Origin: Ceratobasidium sp. AG-K | Taxonomy: Eukaryota > Basidiomycota > Agaricomycetes > Cantharellales > Ceratobasidiaceae | Direction of reading: 5' to 3' | NCBI GenBank assembly: GCA_037039685.1 | Contig: JAWNGF010000012.1 | Span: 1,674,001 to 1,738,000 of the forward strand | Length of the DNA stretch: 64,000 nt | In this document: positions 30,221 to 41,372 of the stretch, one piece after another | How positions within the stretch are numbered: the first letter of the stretch is position 1 | Layout of the letters: every line of letters starts with the position of its first letter | Notes under the pieces: generated by a model | Seen by the model: only the letters and a program-made list of their open reading frames with translations | What the model was told of the DNA's origin: nothing | Databases searched by the model: none | Position numbers and translations under genes: made by a program

Positions 30221-33200
30221 AAGAAACCAGCAATGGAAACAATGTACTTTAGAGCGACAAATGAATCTACCATTGTTTACACGAACGTCGCCGGAATCAC
30301 AGAACCTATTCCTACCCTCATCGATTCTGGAGCATCAAAAAACTTTCTGGACATTTTGTGGGCTCGGTCCAACAACATTCCACTCATAGAACTCTCCACT
30401 CCTAGAAGAGTAATTGGTATCCAGGGGAAAGAACTCTCTCACCAAATACGTTTCAAAGCAAAACTGGAACTAGAAGTAGAGGGAAGAATCTTCAAGCAAA
30501 TCTTCTTCGCTATGCCCACTGGAGAAACTAAACTTATCCTAGGATTGGAATGGTTAGAGGAATCAAACCCTGTCATCGACTGGAAAACAAAACACATATC
30601 ATGGCGTACAGAAGCCATTCAAGCAAGGACAGCCTCAATAGACGACCTGCCCGAAGAATTCAAGGAATTCGCCGATGTCTTTAGCGAAGAAAAATTCAAG
30701 AGAATCCCAGATCATTGCCCTTACGACTGTGCCATCGACTTCAAGGAAGGAGCTGAACTTCCGAAACCAACCAGACCTATTCCACTCTCTCCAGCAGAGT
30801 CAATTGCACTGAGAGAATACTTGGATGAAGAGATCGCAGCGGGGAAAATCCGACCAAGCAAATCGCCCATTGCTTCACCTTGCTTCTTTGTCAGGAAACC
30901 GATTGATCCAAAAAACCCAGGAGCAGTCCGCCAATTACGACTTGTCCAAGATCTTAGAGGAGTAAACGCCATCACAAAGGACGACAAATTCCCAATGCCC
31001 CTAATGGAAGATCTCCTGGATAAAATCAAGGACGCAAAAATTTTCTCCAAGATCGATTTGCGCATGGGTTTCAACAATATCAGAATCAAAGAAGGAGACG
31101 AATGGAAGACAGCCTTCAGAACAAAGGAAGGACTGTTCGAATACGTTGTCATGCCCTTTGGACTAAAAAACGCGCCCGCCATATTCCAAAGATATATGAA
31201 CCACATCTTCCATGATCTCATCGACGTATGTGTCATAGTATATATTGACGACATCCTAGTCTTCTCTAAGGAAAGAAGTCAACATACCGTGGACGTCAGG
31301 AAGGTGCTAAAAATCTTACTGGAAGAAAACCTTTTCGCAAAGCTTCCAAAATGCGAATTCTTTGTCACCAAATTGACATATACTGGGCTTGGAATCAGCG
31401 ATTCGGGCATCTTGATGGAGGAAGAAAAGGTCAAGGCAATAAAAGAGTGGAAGGAACCGAGAACTGTCAAACAGGTCCAAGCATTCCTAGGATTCGCAAA
31501 TTTCTACCGAAGATTTGTACCGAATTTCAGCCGATTAGCTAAACCCCTCACATCCTTAACAAGAAAGGAGAACAAATGGGAATGGGGAAGCGATCAACAG
31601 GAAGCATTTGAAGCCCTAAAGACAGAAATCAGCAAGGAGCCTACGCTACGCCATCCAAACCCGGACAAACCCTTCTTCTTGGAAACAGATGCAAGTGGAG
31701 TAGCAATGGGAGCAATCCTGTCGCAAAGGCAGGATGATGGCTACCTACACCCCATTGCTTTTCTTTCAAAATCTTTCAATGAGGCTCAACTCAACTACGA
31801 CGTCCATGATAAAGAACTTATGGCTATCATAGAATCTTTAACACATTGGAGGCTATACCTTGAAGGAACAAAGGACCCTATCACCATCTACACCGACCAT
31901 AGGAACTTGCAATTCTGGAAAGAGGCAAGAACGTTTAACCGTCGACATGCAAGATGGCATCAATTGCTTGCTTCTTATAACTTTGACATCGTTTATCGCC
32001 CTGGAATCCTGTCATCAAAACCGGACCTATTGTCAAGACGGTCAGACCATGAAGATATCCCGACGCCTGAACAAGTCATGATATCTGCCGAAAAGTTCAA
32101 GGGATTTATGGGACAAGTTGACACAAACATCATAGAAACCATCAAGGAAGCCCAGGAAACAGATGAAGGACTGGCACGAATCAAAGAAATCTGCAAATCG
32201 AGGGAAACACTACCAAAGACCCTACAACACAGCGCAAAAGATTATGATTTCAAGGAAGGACTATTATGGTTCAAAGGAAGGATCTACATGCCAGAAGACA
32301 AGGAATCCAGACTGGCCATCATGCGAGTTCATCACGACTCAAAAATCGCAGGACATCAAGGACAGGCTAGAACACTGGAACTAATATCAAGAAGATACTT
32401 CTGGCCAGGAATGAAGCAAAGCATAAACAGATACGTGGAATCATGCGAGACCTGCCAACGGACAAAAGGATCAAAGTCGATAGTCCCGATCAAGCCTCTG
32501 GAGATTCCAAAAGGACCATGGGAAGACATAGCATTCGACTTCGTAGTGAAGTTGCCAAAATCCAGGGGATCAGATAGCATCTTAGTAGTGGTGGACCGAT
32601 TCTCAAGAATGGCACACTTCATACCTTGCAAAGAATCTCACACAGCAAGCGACCTTGCAAATCTCTTCGTCACAAATGTTTGGAAACTGCACGGTTTTCC
32701 AAAAAGCACGATCTCGGACCGAGGGACTACTTTCAATTCCAAACTTATGAAAGCCATTTATGAAAAGATTGGAACTAGCCCAGGTTTCAGCACTGCCTAC
32801 CACCCCCAAACAGATGGAATAACGGAGAGAATCAACCAGTGGATGGAAGGCTGGCTACGATCGTTCGTCAACTACCGGCAGGATGATTGGGCGGACTTAT
32901 TACCAATTGCGGAGTTCAGCTATAATTTACAGAAGCACCGTGTAACGGGTAGTTCCCCTTTCGAAATTGTCTACGGGAGGGAACCACTGTGGAACATCTC
33001 AGCAGAAGAATCAACAGTTCCCGAAGCAAACAACATCACAGGGAAATGGCGTAAAATCCACGACGAAGCAATTGCATCAATGGAAACCCAAAGGTTGCCA
33101 GAAGAGGAACCAAAGAACAAGTACCAAGAAGGAGATCTAGTATGGCTGCTGGGAAAGAACATTCAAACAAAAAGACCTTCAAAGAAACTGGATAACAAAA

Positions 33201-34120
33201 AGCACGGGCCATTTGTTGTGAAGTAACAGATAGGGTCACACGCTTATGAACTTGATTTGCCGACAACAATGAGGGTGCACCCTGTTTTCCACATTGATTT
33301 GCTCAGCCCTTACAAAGAGGACACGGAATTCAACCGTAACCAACCGCAACCACCGCCAATCATAACTGAAGAAGGAGAGGAAGAATACGAAGTAGAGAAG
33401 ATCTTGGACTGGAAAGAGACAAAAGACGGCCTTTTTTACAGGGTCAGATGGAAGGGCTATGGAAGCGAGGAAGACACAGAACAAAGGGCGGAAGATTTTG
33501 GTCATCTTTCAAAGATCATCAAAGACCTTTTACGCCAACACCCCGAGGCTCCCACGCCATCTAACTACGCTCCAAGGAGGATAAAAGGCAGAGGGGGCGA
33601 AACCAGTAGTGTCACCTGCAAAACTTGCTACTACTCCAAGGAACACTCCCAACTCCACGCTTTAAATCTTATCTGCCCTCTGCAATGCCTGCCGTCTCCC
33701 GCTCCACCATCACCAACAACCTCACCCGCGTCCTGGAAGGACCTGCCTTTGCCACGGCAAGGATCCTTGACTCCGGGGCCACCCTCTACGTCTTCAAGAG
33801 GTCACAACAAGGGTCAGGAAGAATGCACTTCAGGGCCTCGGACGACATCCTCCACTCAGACCTGGGGGAATTCCAGTGGGTCGGAAAAAAATGGCCGACA
33901 CGCATGCAGCTCCTACGAAAGGACATATTCGTCTGCCGGGGGTGCGCCGCATTCCAGGTCTCGGAGGTCGTTCTCCTCTCCACCCACATGCTTGGGGTGG
34001 TTGAATGGGGACAAGAAGGGGCTTACTCGAGCGAGTGGGTACCGGGTTACGACGGAAGGCAGCCAACGCTCCGACCTAGATGGAACGACGCCTGGGACGC
34101 CAACTACGAAAGGGACCTGA
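30185..34120 (+). pseudogene. Family-A pol polyprotein with one stop (TAA 33224)
   Basis: Protease TLIDSGASKNFLD, RT with IFSKIDLRMGFNN and active site YIDDILVFS (about 31240), RNase H LETDASGVAMGAI and YTDHRNLQFW, integrase zinc site (HHDSKIAGHQGQ, ESCETCQRTKG) and D-D-E core (AFDFVVKLPK, SDRGTTFNSK, DGITERINQ), the GPFVV module, and chromodomain KILDWKETKDGLFYRVRWKG. Codon TAA at 33224-33226 replaces the CGA of A2, just before the chromodomain. The same frame then stays open to 34120, overlapping ORF3 by 436 nt. All catalytic residues before the stop look intact, so RT and integrase could be made without the chromodomain. Confidence 0.92.
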
Positions 34121-34449
34121 GCGACTGGAGGATGGAGAGGGGCAGATACCAGAAGGAGAAGATCGAGTGGGAACCTTACTGGTGGAAGAAGGAGGAGACC
34201 GACGTGTCGGCATGGAAGGAGGCAGAGCCCGACGTGCGACAGTGGGATGGGGAGTTTGTGGAGGCCCAGAAGAGGGTTTTGGATTGGGCCAAGGCAGATT
34301 GGACGAAGGAGGAGACCTGGGAAGAATGGGAAAAATTCTCGGACGAACCGGGAAATACTACCTTCAATCCCATCGACCTGACCTTGGAAGAGGAGGAGGG
34401 GTTGGAGGAGTATATGCTGAAGAAGGAAAAGGACTGTGCGGTACAGTAA
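33685..34449 (+). CDS. Family-A ORF3, intact, unknown accessory protein (254 aa)
   Basis: Starts MPAVSRSTITNNLTRVLEGP and ends TAA at 34447-34449, in the -1 frame relative to pol, whose tail overlaps its first 436 nt. Three parts: an N-terminal ~130 residues with ARILDSGATLYVFK, GRMHFRASDDILHSDLGEFQ, WVGKKWPTRMQLLRKDIFVC and AAFQVSEVVLLSTHMLGVVE; a middle WVPGYDGRQPTLRPRWNDAW; and a C-terminal ~110 residues of charged helices with a Trp about every ten residues (IEWEPYWWKKEETD, DWAKADWTKEETWEEWEKF), ending acidic (TLEEEEGLEEYMLKKEKD). There is no signal peptide, transmembrane span or zinc finger. LDSG resembles an aspartic-protease loop, but nothing else supports a protease. A2 encodes nearly the same protein, which argues for selection. 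I do not recognise the family. Confidence 0.8.
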   Translation: MPAVSRSTITNNLTRVLEGPAFATARILDSGATLYVFKRSQQGSGRMHFRASDDILHSDLGEFQWVGKKWPTRMQLLRKDIFVCRGCAAFQVSEVVLLSTHMLGVVEWGQEGAYSSEWVPGYDGRQPTLRPRWNDAWDANYERDLSDWRMERGRYQKEKIEWEPYWWKKEETDVSAWKEAEPDVRQWDGEFVEAQKRVLDWAKADWTKEETWEEWEKFSDEPGNTTFNPIDLTLEEEEGLEEYMLKKEKDCAVQ

Positions 34450-34490
34450 GTCCGTTTAGGTCCCCCAAACGGACTCTTAGGGGGGAGTAA
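34449..34490 (+). promoter_or_regulatory. Hairpin and polypurine tract before the A1 3' LTR
   Basis: AGTCCGTTT (34449-34457) pairs with AAACGGACT (34467-34475), followed by CTTAGGGGGGAGTAA and the LTR. The G run is the plus-strand primer. The hairpin is partly kept in A2. Confidence 0.7.
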
Positions 34491-34946
34491 TGTCGTGAGC
34501 TAGCTCACTCCATCGGACTCGCCTGTTGTCTCGCCCGCCTGTTCTCTTCTTGTGTGTTTGTGTTCCGTTTCTGTTTGCCGCGTTGCCACCTTCTTGTGGT
34601 TCTTCTGTTACATTGTGTAACGCGGCTGTGCTTTGTACGAGTCATGTCTGTTCATACAGCATGACTCACTTGGACACTCCTGACTGGTTGACTGTTATGA
34701 CTCTTGTGGCTGCGTCCTGTATGACTTGGCCTTGTCTTGAATATATATAGAGGACCAACAAGCCTGGTAACCCCAGCTTGTTTTGTCTCGTCAAAACATC
34801 CCTTTGAGTGACACTCAGAACCACCCCTACCCTCAAGAGCCTACAGACACTTAAGTGTGTTGCGGTTCAAGAGGTCAGTTAGGTCTTAGTGCCGTCCACT
34901 TTCCATCGCGGCTTGTCTCTTAGCCACCAAGAAGAAGCTTACGACA
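34491..34946 (+). repeat. 3' LTR of A1
   Basis: 456 bp. Compared with the 5' LTR I count four substitutions, of which two are at CG dinucleotides. It is followed by the target copy cgctt. Confidence 0.95.
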
Positions 34947-34951
34947 CGCTT

Positions 34952-36262
34952 TGTGGCACCAAACAAAATGTTGCATGCCTACACATATTCAGCTGCAAGG
35001 CTTTTACTTGAATCTTTGATACAGAATGTCAAAACCTCAGCACACAATCACTTGAATGCACTTGGCTCAACATGGCTCCTGTCCTTAAGGCCCATCTACT
35101 TGTTGATCCACAAGCACACCCCTTTTTCCCCTCCCAAGACATTGTCTTCAGTGAGGGGGGGGGAATCACATTGGTGCATTGTCATCAAAGACTGTGAGAA
35201 GCCTGAAGACAAAGAAGTCATTAGTAGCATACCAAACAAGCCAAAGGTTGAGAAAATGAATGTACCTGAGCCAAAAAAGGCTACAAAGCCACCCTCTGAG
35301 CCCAAGGAGATGTTACCAACATACTCCAAATCCACTAAATTGACTGGGCCACACAAGCAAACAACCTGTAAGCCTTGATGTGACAAGGACAATTGTTATG
35401 CCATATCCTCAAACCAACCAGGCATGTTCAACTGCTCAAAGTTACCTGGACCAAAATCCCAGGTCAGCACAAAGGGAACAAAGCAAGGTGACAGTGAGGA
35501 CACACCCAATGATTACCTACCTGAGCCACTACCCACCAAGGTTGCCAACCACTTTACCTAGCCAAACTAGTACCAGAATGCCACAAAACACAAAGATATG
35601 TTGACATGGTGTGAGGCAATGGCCAAAGAAATGTCAATGATTGAGAAAATGCACACTGGGTGCTTGGTTCCTTGACCTGCTGGGGCAAACGTGATTGGTG
35701 GTTGCTCGGTGTACAAACTAAGCCAAGATGTGGACAGCGTGATTGAGGTGCATAAAGCCTGCTAGTTGGCAAGGGATTTGGTGGAATGCACAGCATCAAC
35801 TATGGTTGAAATCTACTCACCTGTAGCTGATATGCATGCAATCTACCTACTGCTAGCTCATGTGGCTCAGCATGACCTTGAGCTCCACCAACTTGACATC
35901 ACATCCACTTCCCTCAATGTGAAAATTGATGAGACTGTCTATATGGGGCAGCTGGAGAGATCTTTTATGCTGGGATGCCAGGCAAGGTGTGCCTAGCCAA
36001 AAAAGGCCTCTACTGCCTCAAGCAGTCACTGCTGATGTGGTGCCAATGCCTGCAGGATGCATTCAGATCAACTGGGCTTGTTTGTTGCAAGTTGGACCTA
36101 CATGGCTTCAAGATTTGCAAGGGCAAGGACTATTTGATTGTCCTGATACACATTGACAACTCACCTGTGGCTGCCAACTCAGGTCGCTGTGTCAACAAGA
36201 GTAAGCTCTGGGTGAGGGGATGTTTTGAGATGTGCAACCTTGGCCAGGCAGGGGTGTATTTG
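34952..36262 (+). pseudogene. Ty1/copia-type integrase end and reverse transcriptase (3' part, broken)
   Basis: Resumes the copia element after A1: FGTKQNVACLHIFGCKAF-like sequence, then a Lys/Pro-rich linker ending near 35378, then RT (RVT_2 type). The RT part reads EIYSPVADMHAIYLLLAHVA, LELHQLDITSTSLNVKIDET, VCLAKKGLYCLKQSLLMW and IHIDNSPVAANS in the place of the YVDD motif (here HIDN, so inactive). Stops and frame changes occur at 35378, 35760 and 35994. No RNase H is seen: the copy is cut at 36262 by a minus-strand family-B LTR. Confidence 0.78.
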
Positions 36263-36771
36263 TGTCACAACCTGCTCAGAGAGGGGTTGTTTGAGACTAA
36301 TGAGTGGCTCTTAGACCTGAGAATCACTGAGAGGCTCCAAAGATGTTGGATAACCTCCTCAGGGCAAAGTATTGCAGGTAAACAACAAGGTAAATCATTC
36401 TTGGGATTCCAAGACAATTTCCCTTGCATCTTTTATAGCAAGCAGAAGAAAGGAAGTGCTATCTACATGGGGAAAGCACAACAGACCAAAAGGAGCATGA
36501 AAGGAGCATCAGAACAAGAAGAGCGCGTAGCACATGGGCATCAATGCGCAGTGCTCCAGAAAAATCACAGACCCGAGAATACATGCTGATAAGCCACATG
36601 TACAAAGGGCTAAGCGGGTAAAGCAATAACAAAGGAGTAAACAACAAAACAAACAAGGTGGCAGTCAACAAGCACACAGCAGGGGGAAAACAACAAACAC
36701 AACAACAAAGGCAGCCAACAAGTGATGAAGGTGCAGCACACAGACCATTGTCAGGAGCAAGGCTCATGACA
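36263..36771 (-). repeat. Family-B LTR, minus orientation, at a rearranged junction
   Basis: 509 bp, TGTCACAACC...CTCATGACA on plus. The flanks (atttg and tatta) are not duplicated. Copia RT lies to its left and family-B integrase to its right, so this is a breakpoint and not a simple solo LTR. Confidence 0.82.
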
Positions 36772-38300
36772 TATTAGCTCAAAACACTAAGCAAAGGAGC
36801 TTTGTTCTAGCAAGGCAGAGTTGTTTTTCCAGAAGAACCTGATCTCAAACAGGAGCTGATGTCTCATTTCCATGACACTCCAACCACTGGTCACCAAGGA
36901 CATGCAAGAACTCTAAAGCTGATATCTAGGCACTACTACTGGCAAGCCTTGAATTTTCAAGTCAATTGCAATGTGGACTCTTGCAGAATCTGCAAAAGGA
37001 GTCAAGGCACTGAAAAGCATGCTCCTCTACATCCACTGCCAATTTCATATAGTTGCTGGGAGGATATCTCCTATGGTTTCATTGTCCAACTCTCCAAGAG
37101 CAAGGGTTTGACAGCATCCTTGTTGTTGGCTGCAGATCCAAAATGGCACATTTCATCCCCTGCAAAGAATCAGCAGCAGCAGAAGACATAGCAGATCTCT
37201 TCCTCAAAAATATTTGACATTGCCATGGCACTCCTCAACAAACAGTTTCAGATACAGAATTGACTTTCAACAGTAAATTCCTCAAGGCACTGTACAAGGC
37301 ACTGCAACTTGACCCTGCATTTTACACAGCATACTATCTGCAAACAGATGGCCAAAGCAAGTGACTGAACCAATGGCTTGGGGCTTATTTGTGCCCTTTC
37401 AGCAATCACAGGCAGACCAACTGGGTGGATCTATTACCTCTTGCTGAGTTCTGTCAAAATAACTCCAGGAGTGAGGTCACTGGAATATCTCCCTTTGAGC
37501 TTGTTTTTGTCTGCTCCCCCACCATCTCACCAAGCCTGGAACCCACAGGGACACTGGTTGCTGATGACAGGGCTGCAGAACTCAGGGCTGTGATTGAGGA
37601 GGTCCAGGCAACGCTGAAATGGACCCAGGAACACCACCAAGCAGTAGATCACAGAGCTTGTCTGCTAGAATTTGAAGTTAGTGATAAGGTTTGGTTGCTA
37701 GGCACGCATATCAAGTCCCAGCACCCCAAAGAGAAGCTGGATCACAAGCAATATGGTCCCTGCCCAATTCTAGAATGCATAGGCTCCCATGCTTATTGCT
37801 TGAAGCTGCCTGAGACAATGAAGATCCATGATGTTTTCCATGTTGCTCTGCTGTCTGAGGCAAAGCAAGACACTGATTTCAAGTGCTCCTTCCAACAACC
37901 ACCCCCTGTGATCACAGAAGATGGGGAAGAGGTGTATGAGGGTGACAAACTGATTGATTGGAAGCTGGAAGATGGGATGTGTAAGTGCAGGGTCTGTTGG
38001 CAAGGCTATGGGCCAATTGAGGACACTTTTGAGCCTGCTTCTCATCTTCTGCACCTAGTGGACAAATTACAGGACTTCTACACAGAGTTCCCTGATGCCC
38101 TGCTGCCAGATGACCAGGCCCCACACCGCCAGTCTAAGGGTATAGAGGCAGCCAGCAAATGCATGTCCAACAGCTCTAAAACCCGCATTCTTGTGTCCCT
38201 TGCCTCTCTCAAGTTGTCCAAGCTCTCTACACACTCTTACACTGATGCCCATCATGCCCATTCATTGCCCCCACAACAACACCCCCTACAACAGCTGGGG
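36772..38300 (+). pseudogene. Family-B pol, integrase and chromodomain (copy B3)
   Basis: Starts in the integrase (TLSKGALF-like, then HFHDTPTTGHQGHARTLKLI and DSCRICKRSQGT, the zinc site) and continues through the core in several frames. From 37389 the frame is open: NNSRSEVTGISPFELVFVCS, AVIEEVQATLKWTQEH, the QYGPCPI module, then chromodomain EDGMCKCRVCWQGYGPIEDT and LLHLVDKLQDFYTEF. The D-D-E core carries stops (about 37217 and 37363). The start of this copy overlaps by about 15 nt the point where copy B0 ends at 24743. Confidence 0.82.
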
Positions 38301-38660
38301 AAGCCTGGACACCTATCTCCACTACATGCTGGAGGGCTTCAAGAGCAAACTGGACTTAGGCATTCTCTACTTTTGCTTTGTGCTCATCCCTCCTGGCACC
38401 AAGTGTGCCTACCTGCCCAAGGGGCCCAATTTGTTCCACCATGTATTCTCTGGCTACCTGCACTATCTCAGCAGCAACAATCCCACTTCCCTGCGCAGTG
38501 GTCCCTTGCATTGATGGCATCATTTCATTGCACATAATTTCCACCAGTTCCATGAGCTGATTGCTTTGCTTTGGTAAAAGAACTGCCCACTATAGCACAA
38601 GGTTTCCCAATCTGAGTGTGTAGACAACTTCTACATCAGAAAAGACAAGGATTTGCACAA
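38254..38660 (+). pseudogene. Family-B ORF3 (copy B3, truncated)
   Basis: MPIHCPHNNTPYNSWGSLDT, EGFKSKLDLGILYFCFVLIP (LDLG where other copies have LDSG), NLFHHVFSGYLHYLSSNNPT, then TGA at 38512, and beyond it WHHFIAHNFHQFHELIALLW with further stops. It ends around DNFYIRKDKDLH, after which the similarity stops. No polypurine tract or LTR follows. Confidence 0.7.
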
Positions 38661-39597
38661 TCAGTAGGTATTGCAATACCATGATGTTTGCACAAATACA
38701 TTTACATATATTACATATCAGTTGTGTTCTTGAAATACTTAGCACGCAGCTTCTGCATCTCATGTTGTCTGGATTGGCTCCTAGACTCTCCTCTAAGTAC
38801 TGAGTGCAGTCCTTGTGAGTGACAGGTTGAAATGGGGGTTGTTCAGGTCCTGGAAGCAATTCATTGCTCAGTATACCAAAATCCTGGCCATCAAATGCAT
38901 TACTGGGTTCAAATTCTGCTCTTATATCAAGCCCATGCCTGCCCAAGTTGTGGAAATGGCAGTAACAGTAACAGTGTTGGGCATCTGGCAAGTCATACAG
39001 TAGCCAATCAAATGGGTACTTGTACTGTATTTAATTAGCCATATCCAGAAAGCAATTGCCATTGCCATTGGCTTCATCTTCACCTTCAATATCCTTCAAA
39101 TGTGGGGGTGCTGATATGGGCAACAAAACAGGGCTTGGTGAGCCTGACAATTGCATGCCCTATTCCAGTGCTTTGTTCAACTCAAGGCTACCAGCCACAG
39201 GACACAGGCTGAGCAGGGGAAGTATGACACCCAAGAGACAAATGTGCCTGGTCTACAAATAGATCACTGTTATTGGCATGGTATTCTGCTGGCAATGGTG
39301 AGTCTTTGCCTTGTGCCTCAGTTTCATAGCACAGACAACCTCTCCACAGTACTGAGCACAATAGCAACAAGTTGCAAATTGATTTTTGCAAAGCAACTTA
39401 TCAGCAGATATTAACAGCCATGTACCCTTGTTGCCAAACCATCCTGCAGCCCAACCAATTCACCTTACACGGCCTTTTTGTCACTGGCAGCCCACCTCCC
39501 CTGTTTGATCTCATTTCCATGGCACAAAAATTATAAGTGAGCTGCTATTATTACTGGCATGTAGGTTATTGAAGGTTGCCAAACGCTCAAATCACAC
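38661..39597. other. Unassigned interval with an unidentified minus-strand frame
   Basis: On the minus strand 38730-39020 reads PFDWLLYDLPDAQHCYCYCH, GLDIRAEFEPSNAFDGQDFG, PGPEQPPFQPVTHKDCTQYL and ESLGANPDNMRCRSC. The Cys/His content suggests a transposon-derived domain, but I cannot name it. Nothing else here is recognisable. Confidence 0.3.
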
Positions 39598-40335
39598 TTG
39601 GAATATTTCTATCATCCAGTCCATCATGCAAATGTTGCCAACCAAGTGCTGTCAGAAGTCTATCTGGAAGATGTCACTGGAAACATGAATTTGTATGAAT
39701 TGACAATGATATCCAGACATGCAGCTGGATCAGGATTGACATCTGAATGGGATATATACCCATTAAGATATAGGTCATGTGAGGAGCCTCAGCAAAAGAC
39801 TGGCCCATTTGAAGCAAATGAGCATACTAAGAAAGCCCATAGATTCACTATTTACTTCACCTACAAGTTCCTGTGTGCTGCAATTGTGGTGCAAGAGGTC
39901 ACATGTCAGATAAATGCACATCAGCTCCTATGAGCAGCCATGAAGGAGCATTTTTGTCAGAATCTGATGACAAGTTTAGACAAGTGGCCCAGGAGTAAAT
40001 GGGTGAACTGTTCTGGGCACAATATTAGCTGACAGATAAGATACAAAGAAAATTTGCACCATGTTACCTCTGTCCAATGGATCTCAATTTGATATCACTT
40101 GTGTTGAAAACCAGGTGCCAGTCCTCCTCATACACATTTGAGTTGTAGACCCTGCCTGTTCAAAAGAGCTGCAATCCTAGACAGTGGTGCAACAGCCCAT
40201 TTCATGTCAAATACACTTATTTTAACCATGCATCTACTTAATAAGACTCACAGGGCCCCAAGGACATTAAAAGATATCAACAAAAGAGAGGTTTCTGGTT
40301 GATCAGTTACTTATCACCCATTGAAATTTACCATT
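39598..40335 (+). pseudogene. Retroelement remnant: zinc knuckle and aspartic protease
   Basis: A decayed gag-protease segment of a further retroelement. The zinc knuckle CCNCGARGHMSDKC (39876-39916) has canonical C-x2-C-x4-H-x4-C spacing. About 250 bp later comes a protease active-site loop, AAILDSGATAHFMSNT (Asp at 40180). The upstream frame 39598-39933 is open in another frame without known motifs. DSGAT-x-H-F favours a copia-type protease. Stops and frame changes separate the parts. Confidence 0.6.
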
Positions 40336-40339
40336 GAAA

Positions 40340-40881
40340 GACCCATAAAATCCTGGACTCTCCCACTGTATGGATTGGGCAGCACAGTCTTGACTCAGTA
40401 ATGACATTGCTCCCCCTACAATGGGACACCAGTGGATTCATTGGACCATTGGCATTGGCCCCTGCAAAGTTGGAGATAAATGAGACTAGTACCAGGTACC
40501 ATAGCCCAGGGTGTCGTTTGGAGGTTCCAGGTGTGGTCCTGTATTCCAAGCTTGTGTGATCAGTCAAGGTGGTTAATGTTGGATTCCTTCCTGGGGAATC
40601 TGCCTGTGTGCCAATGACCTGACCATTGCCAGCCATTTTGTGCCATGGGTGTCATTGCTCAGCTGGGCAGGGGAGGAACTTGAAGACATGAAAGTAATGG
40701 GGTGCAAGCATCCATCTTCCTGCCTCTGGGATAGTAAACCACATTGAGCAGTTCCGGAAGCAACAGTTCCCAAACAGTTAGGCAGCTTTTTGTAAGGGTG
40801 TGCACAAGTGTGTTCCACAAAGATGGCTTCCTTGATTGCAGCACATGAGCATTATGCAGCCTCAGTCTGTGGCCAGGCAAC
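40340..40881 (-). pseudogene. Gypsy RNase H remnant (minus strand)
   Basis: Minus-strand reading: VAWPQTEAAxCS, IKEAIFVEHTCAH, LGTVASGTAQCGLLSQRQED (LETDASGTALG in family B; catalytic Asp lost), GCLHPITFMSSSSSPAQLSN, and WLAMVRSLAHRQIPQEG. It is the 3' part of a family-B-like pol. The 5' part (RT) lies at 41373-41875, split off by a solo LTR. Confidence 0.75.
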
Positions 40882-41367
40882 CGTCACATGCCATGATCCT
40901 GACAATGGTCTAGTGTTGGGTGTCTCTGTGCTGTGTGTGTCTCTCTCCCTCTTGTGCTCATCCTCTGCCACATAGTTTGCTTTGATTGTTACTCCTCTGC
41001 CATGAGTTCCATTGCTTAGCTCTTGAGACACAGGTTGAACGGCATGTAGAGCATGTCTTCTGATTTTTCCATGTTGCTGCGGTTGGATCTCCATGTGCTA
41101 CATGCACTTCTTCTTCTGATGTTCTTATCCTGCTCCATTTGGGCATGCTGTGCTTTTCCCATGTGGATAGTGCTTCATTTGTATGCTTGCTCTAAAATAT
41201 GCATGGAAAATTGTCTTGGAACCCCCAGAACAATTTACCTTGTTGTTTCCCCACTCTACTACGCCCTGAGGGGGTCATCCAACTTCTTTGGGGGCCACTC
41301 AGTGATCCTAAGGCCTAAGAGCCACTTATTGAAGCTTTAAACAGCCCTTCTTGGCAGGGTTGTGACA
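40882..41367 (+). repeat. Solo LTR, family-B-like, with perfect TSD gcaac
   Basis: 486 bp, CGTCACATGCC (first T lost)...GGTTGTGACA. gcaac stands on both sides (40877-40881 and 41368-41372). It is inserted in the minus-strand gypsy pol between RT and RNase H. Confidence 0.88.
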
Positions 41368-41372
41368 GCAAC

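Larger units (their letters stand above)
27717..34946 (+). mobile_element. Full-length young gypsy retrotransposon A1 (TSD cgctt)
   Basis: A 7,230-bp Ty3/Gypsy chromovirus with two 456-bp LTRs that differ at only four positions by my count. It is flanked by the perfect duplication cgctt (27712-27716 and 34947-34951). The internal order is primer site, gag, -1 frameshift site, pol with chromodomain, ORF3, hairpin, polypurine tract. It is CpG-rich, unlike its surroundings. One stop in gag and one in pol prevent autonomous activity; ORF3 is open. Confidence 0.95.

Noticed and set aside
33685..34449. ORF3 as an envelope protein or an aspartic protease
   Set aside because: No signal peptide or transmembrane span, so not an envelope. 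LDSG alone resembles a protease loop, but no second half or flap motif is present, and pol already encodes a protease.
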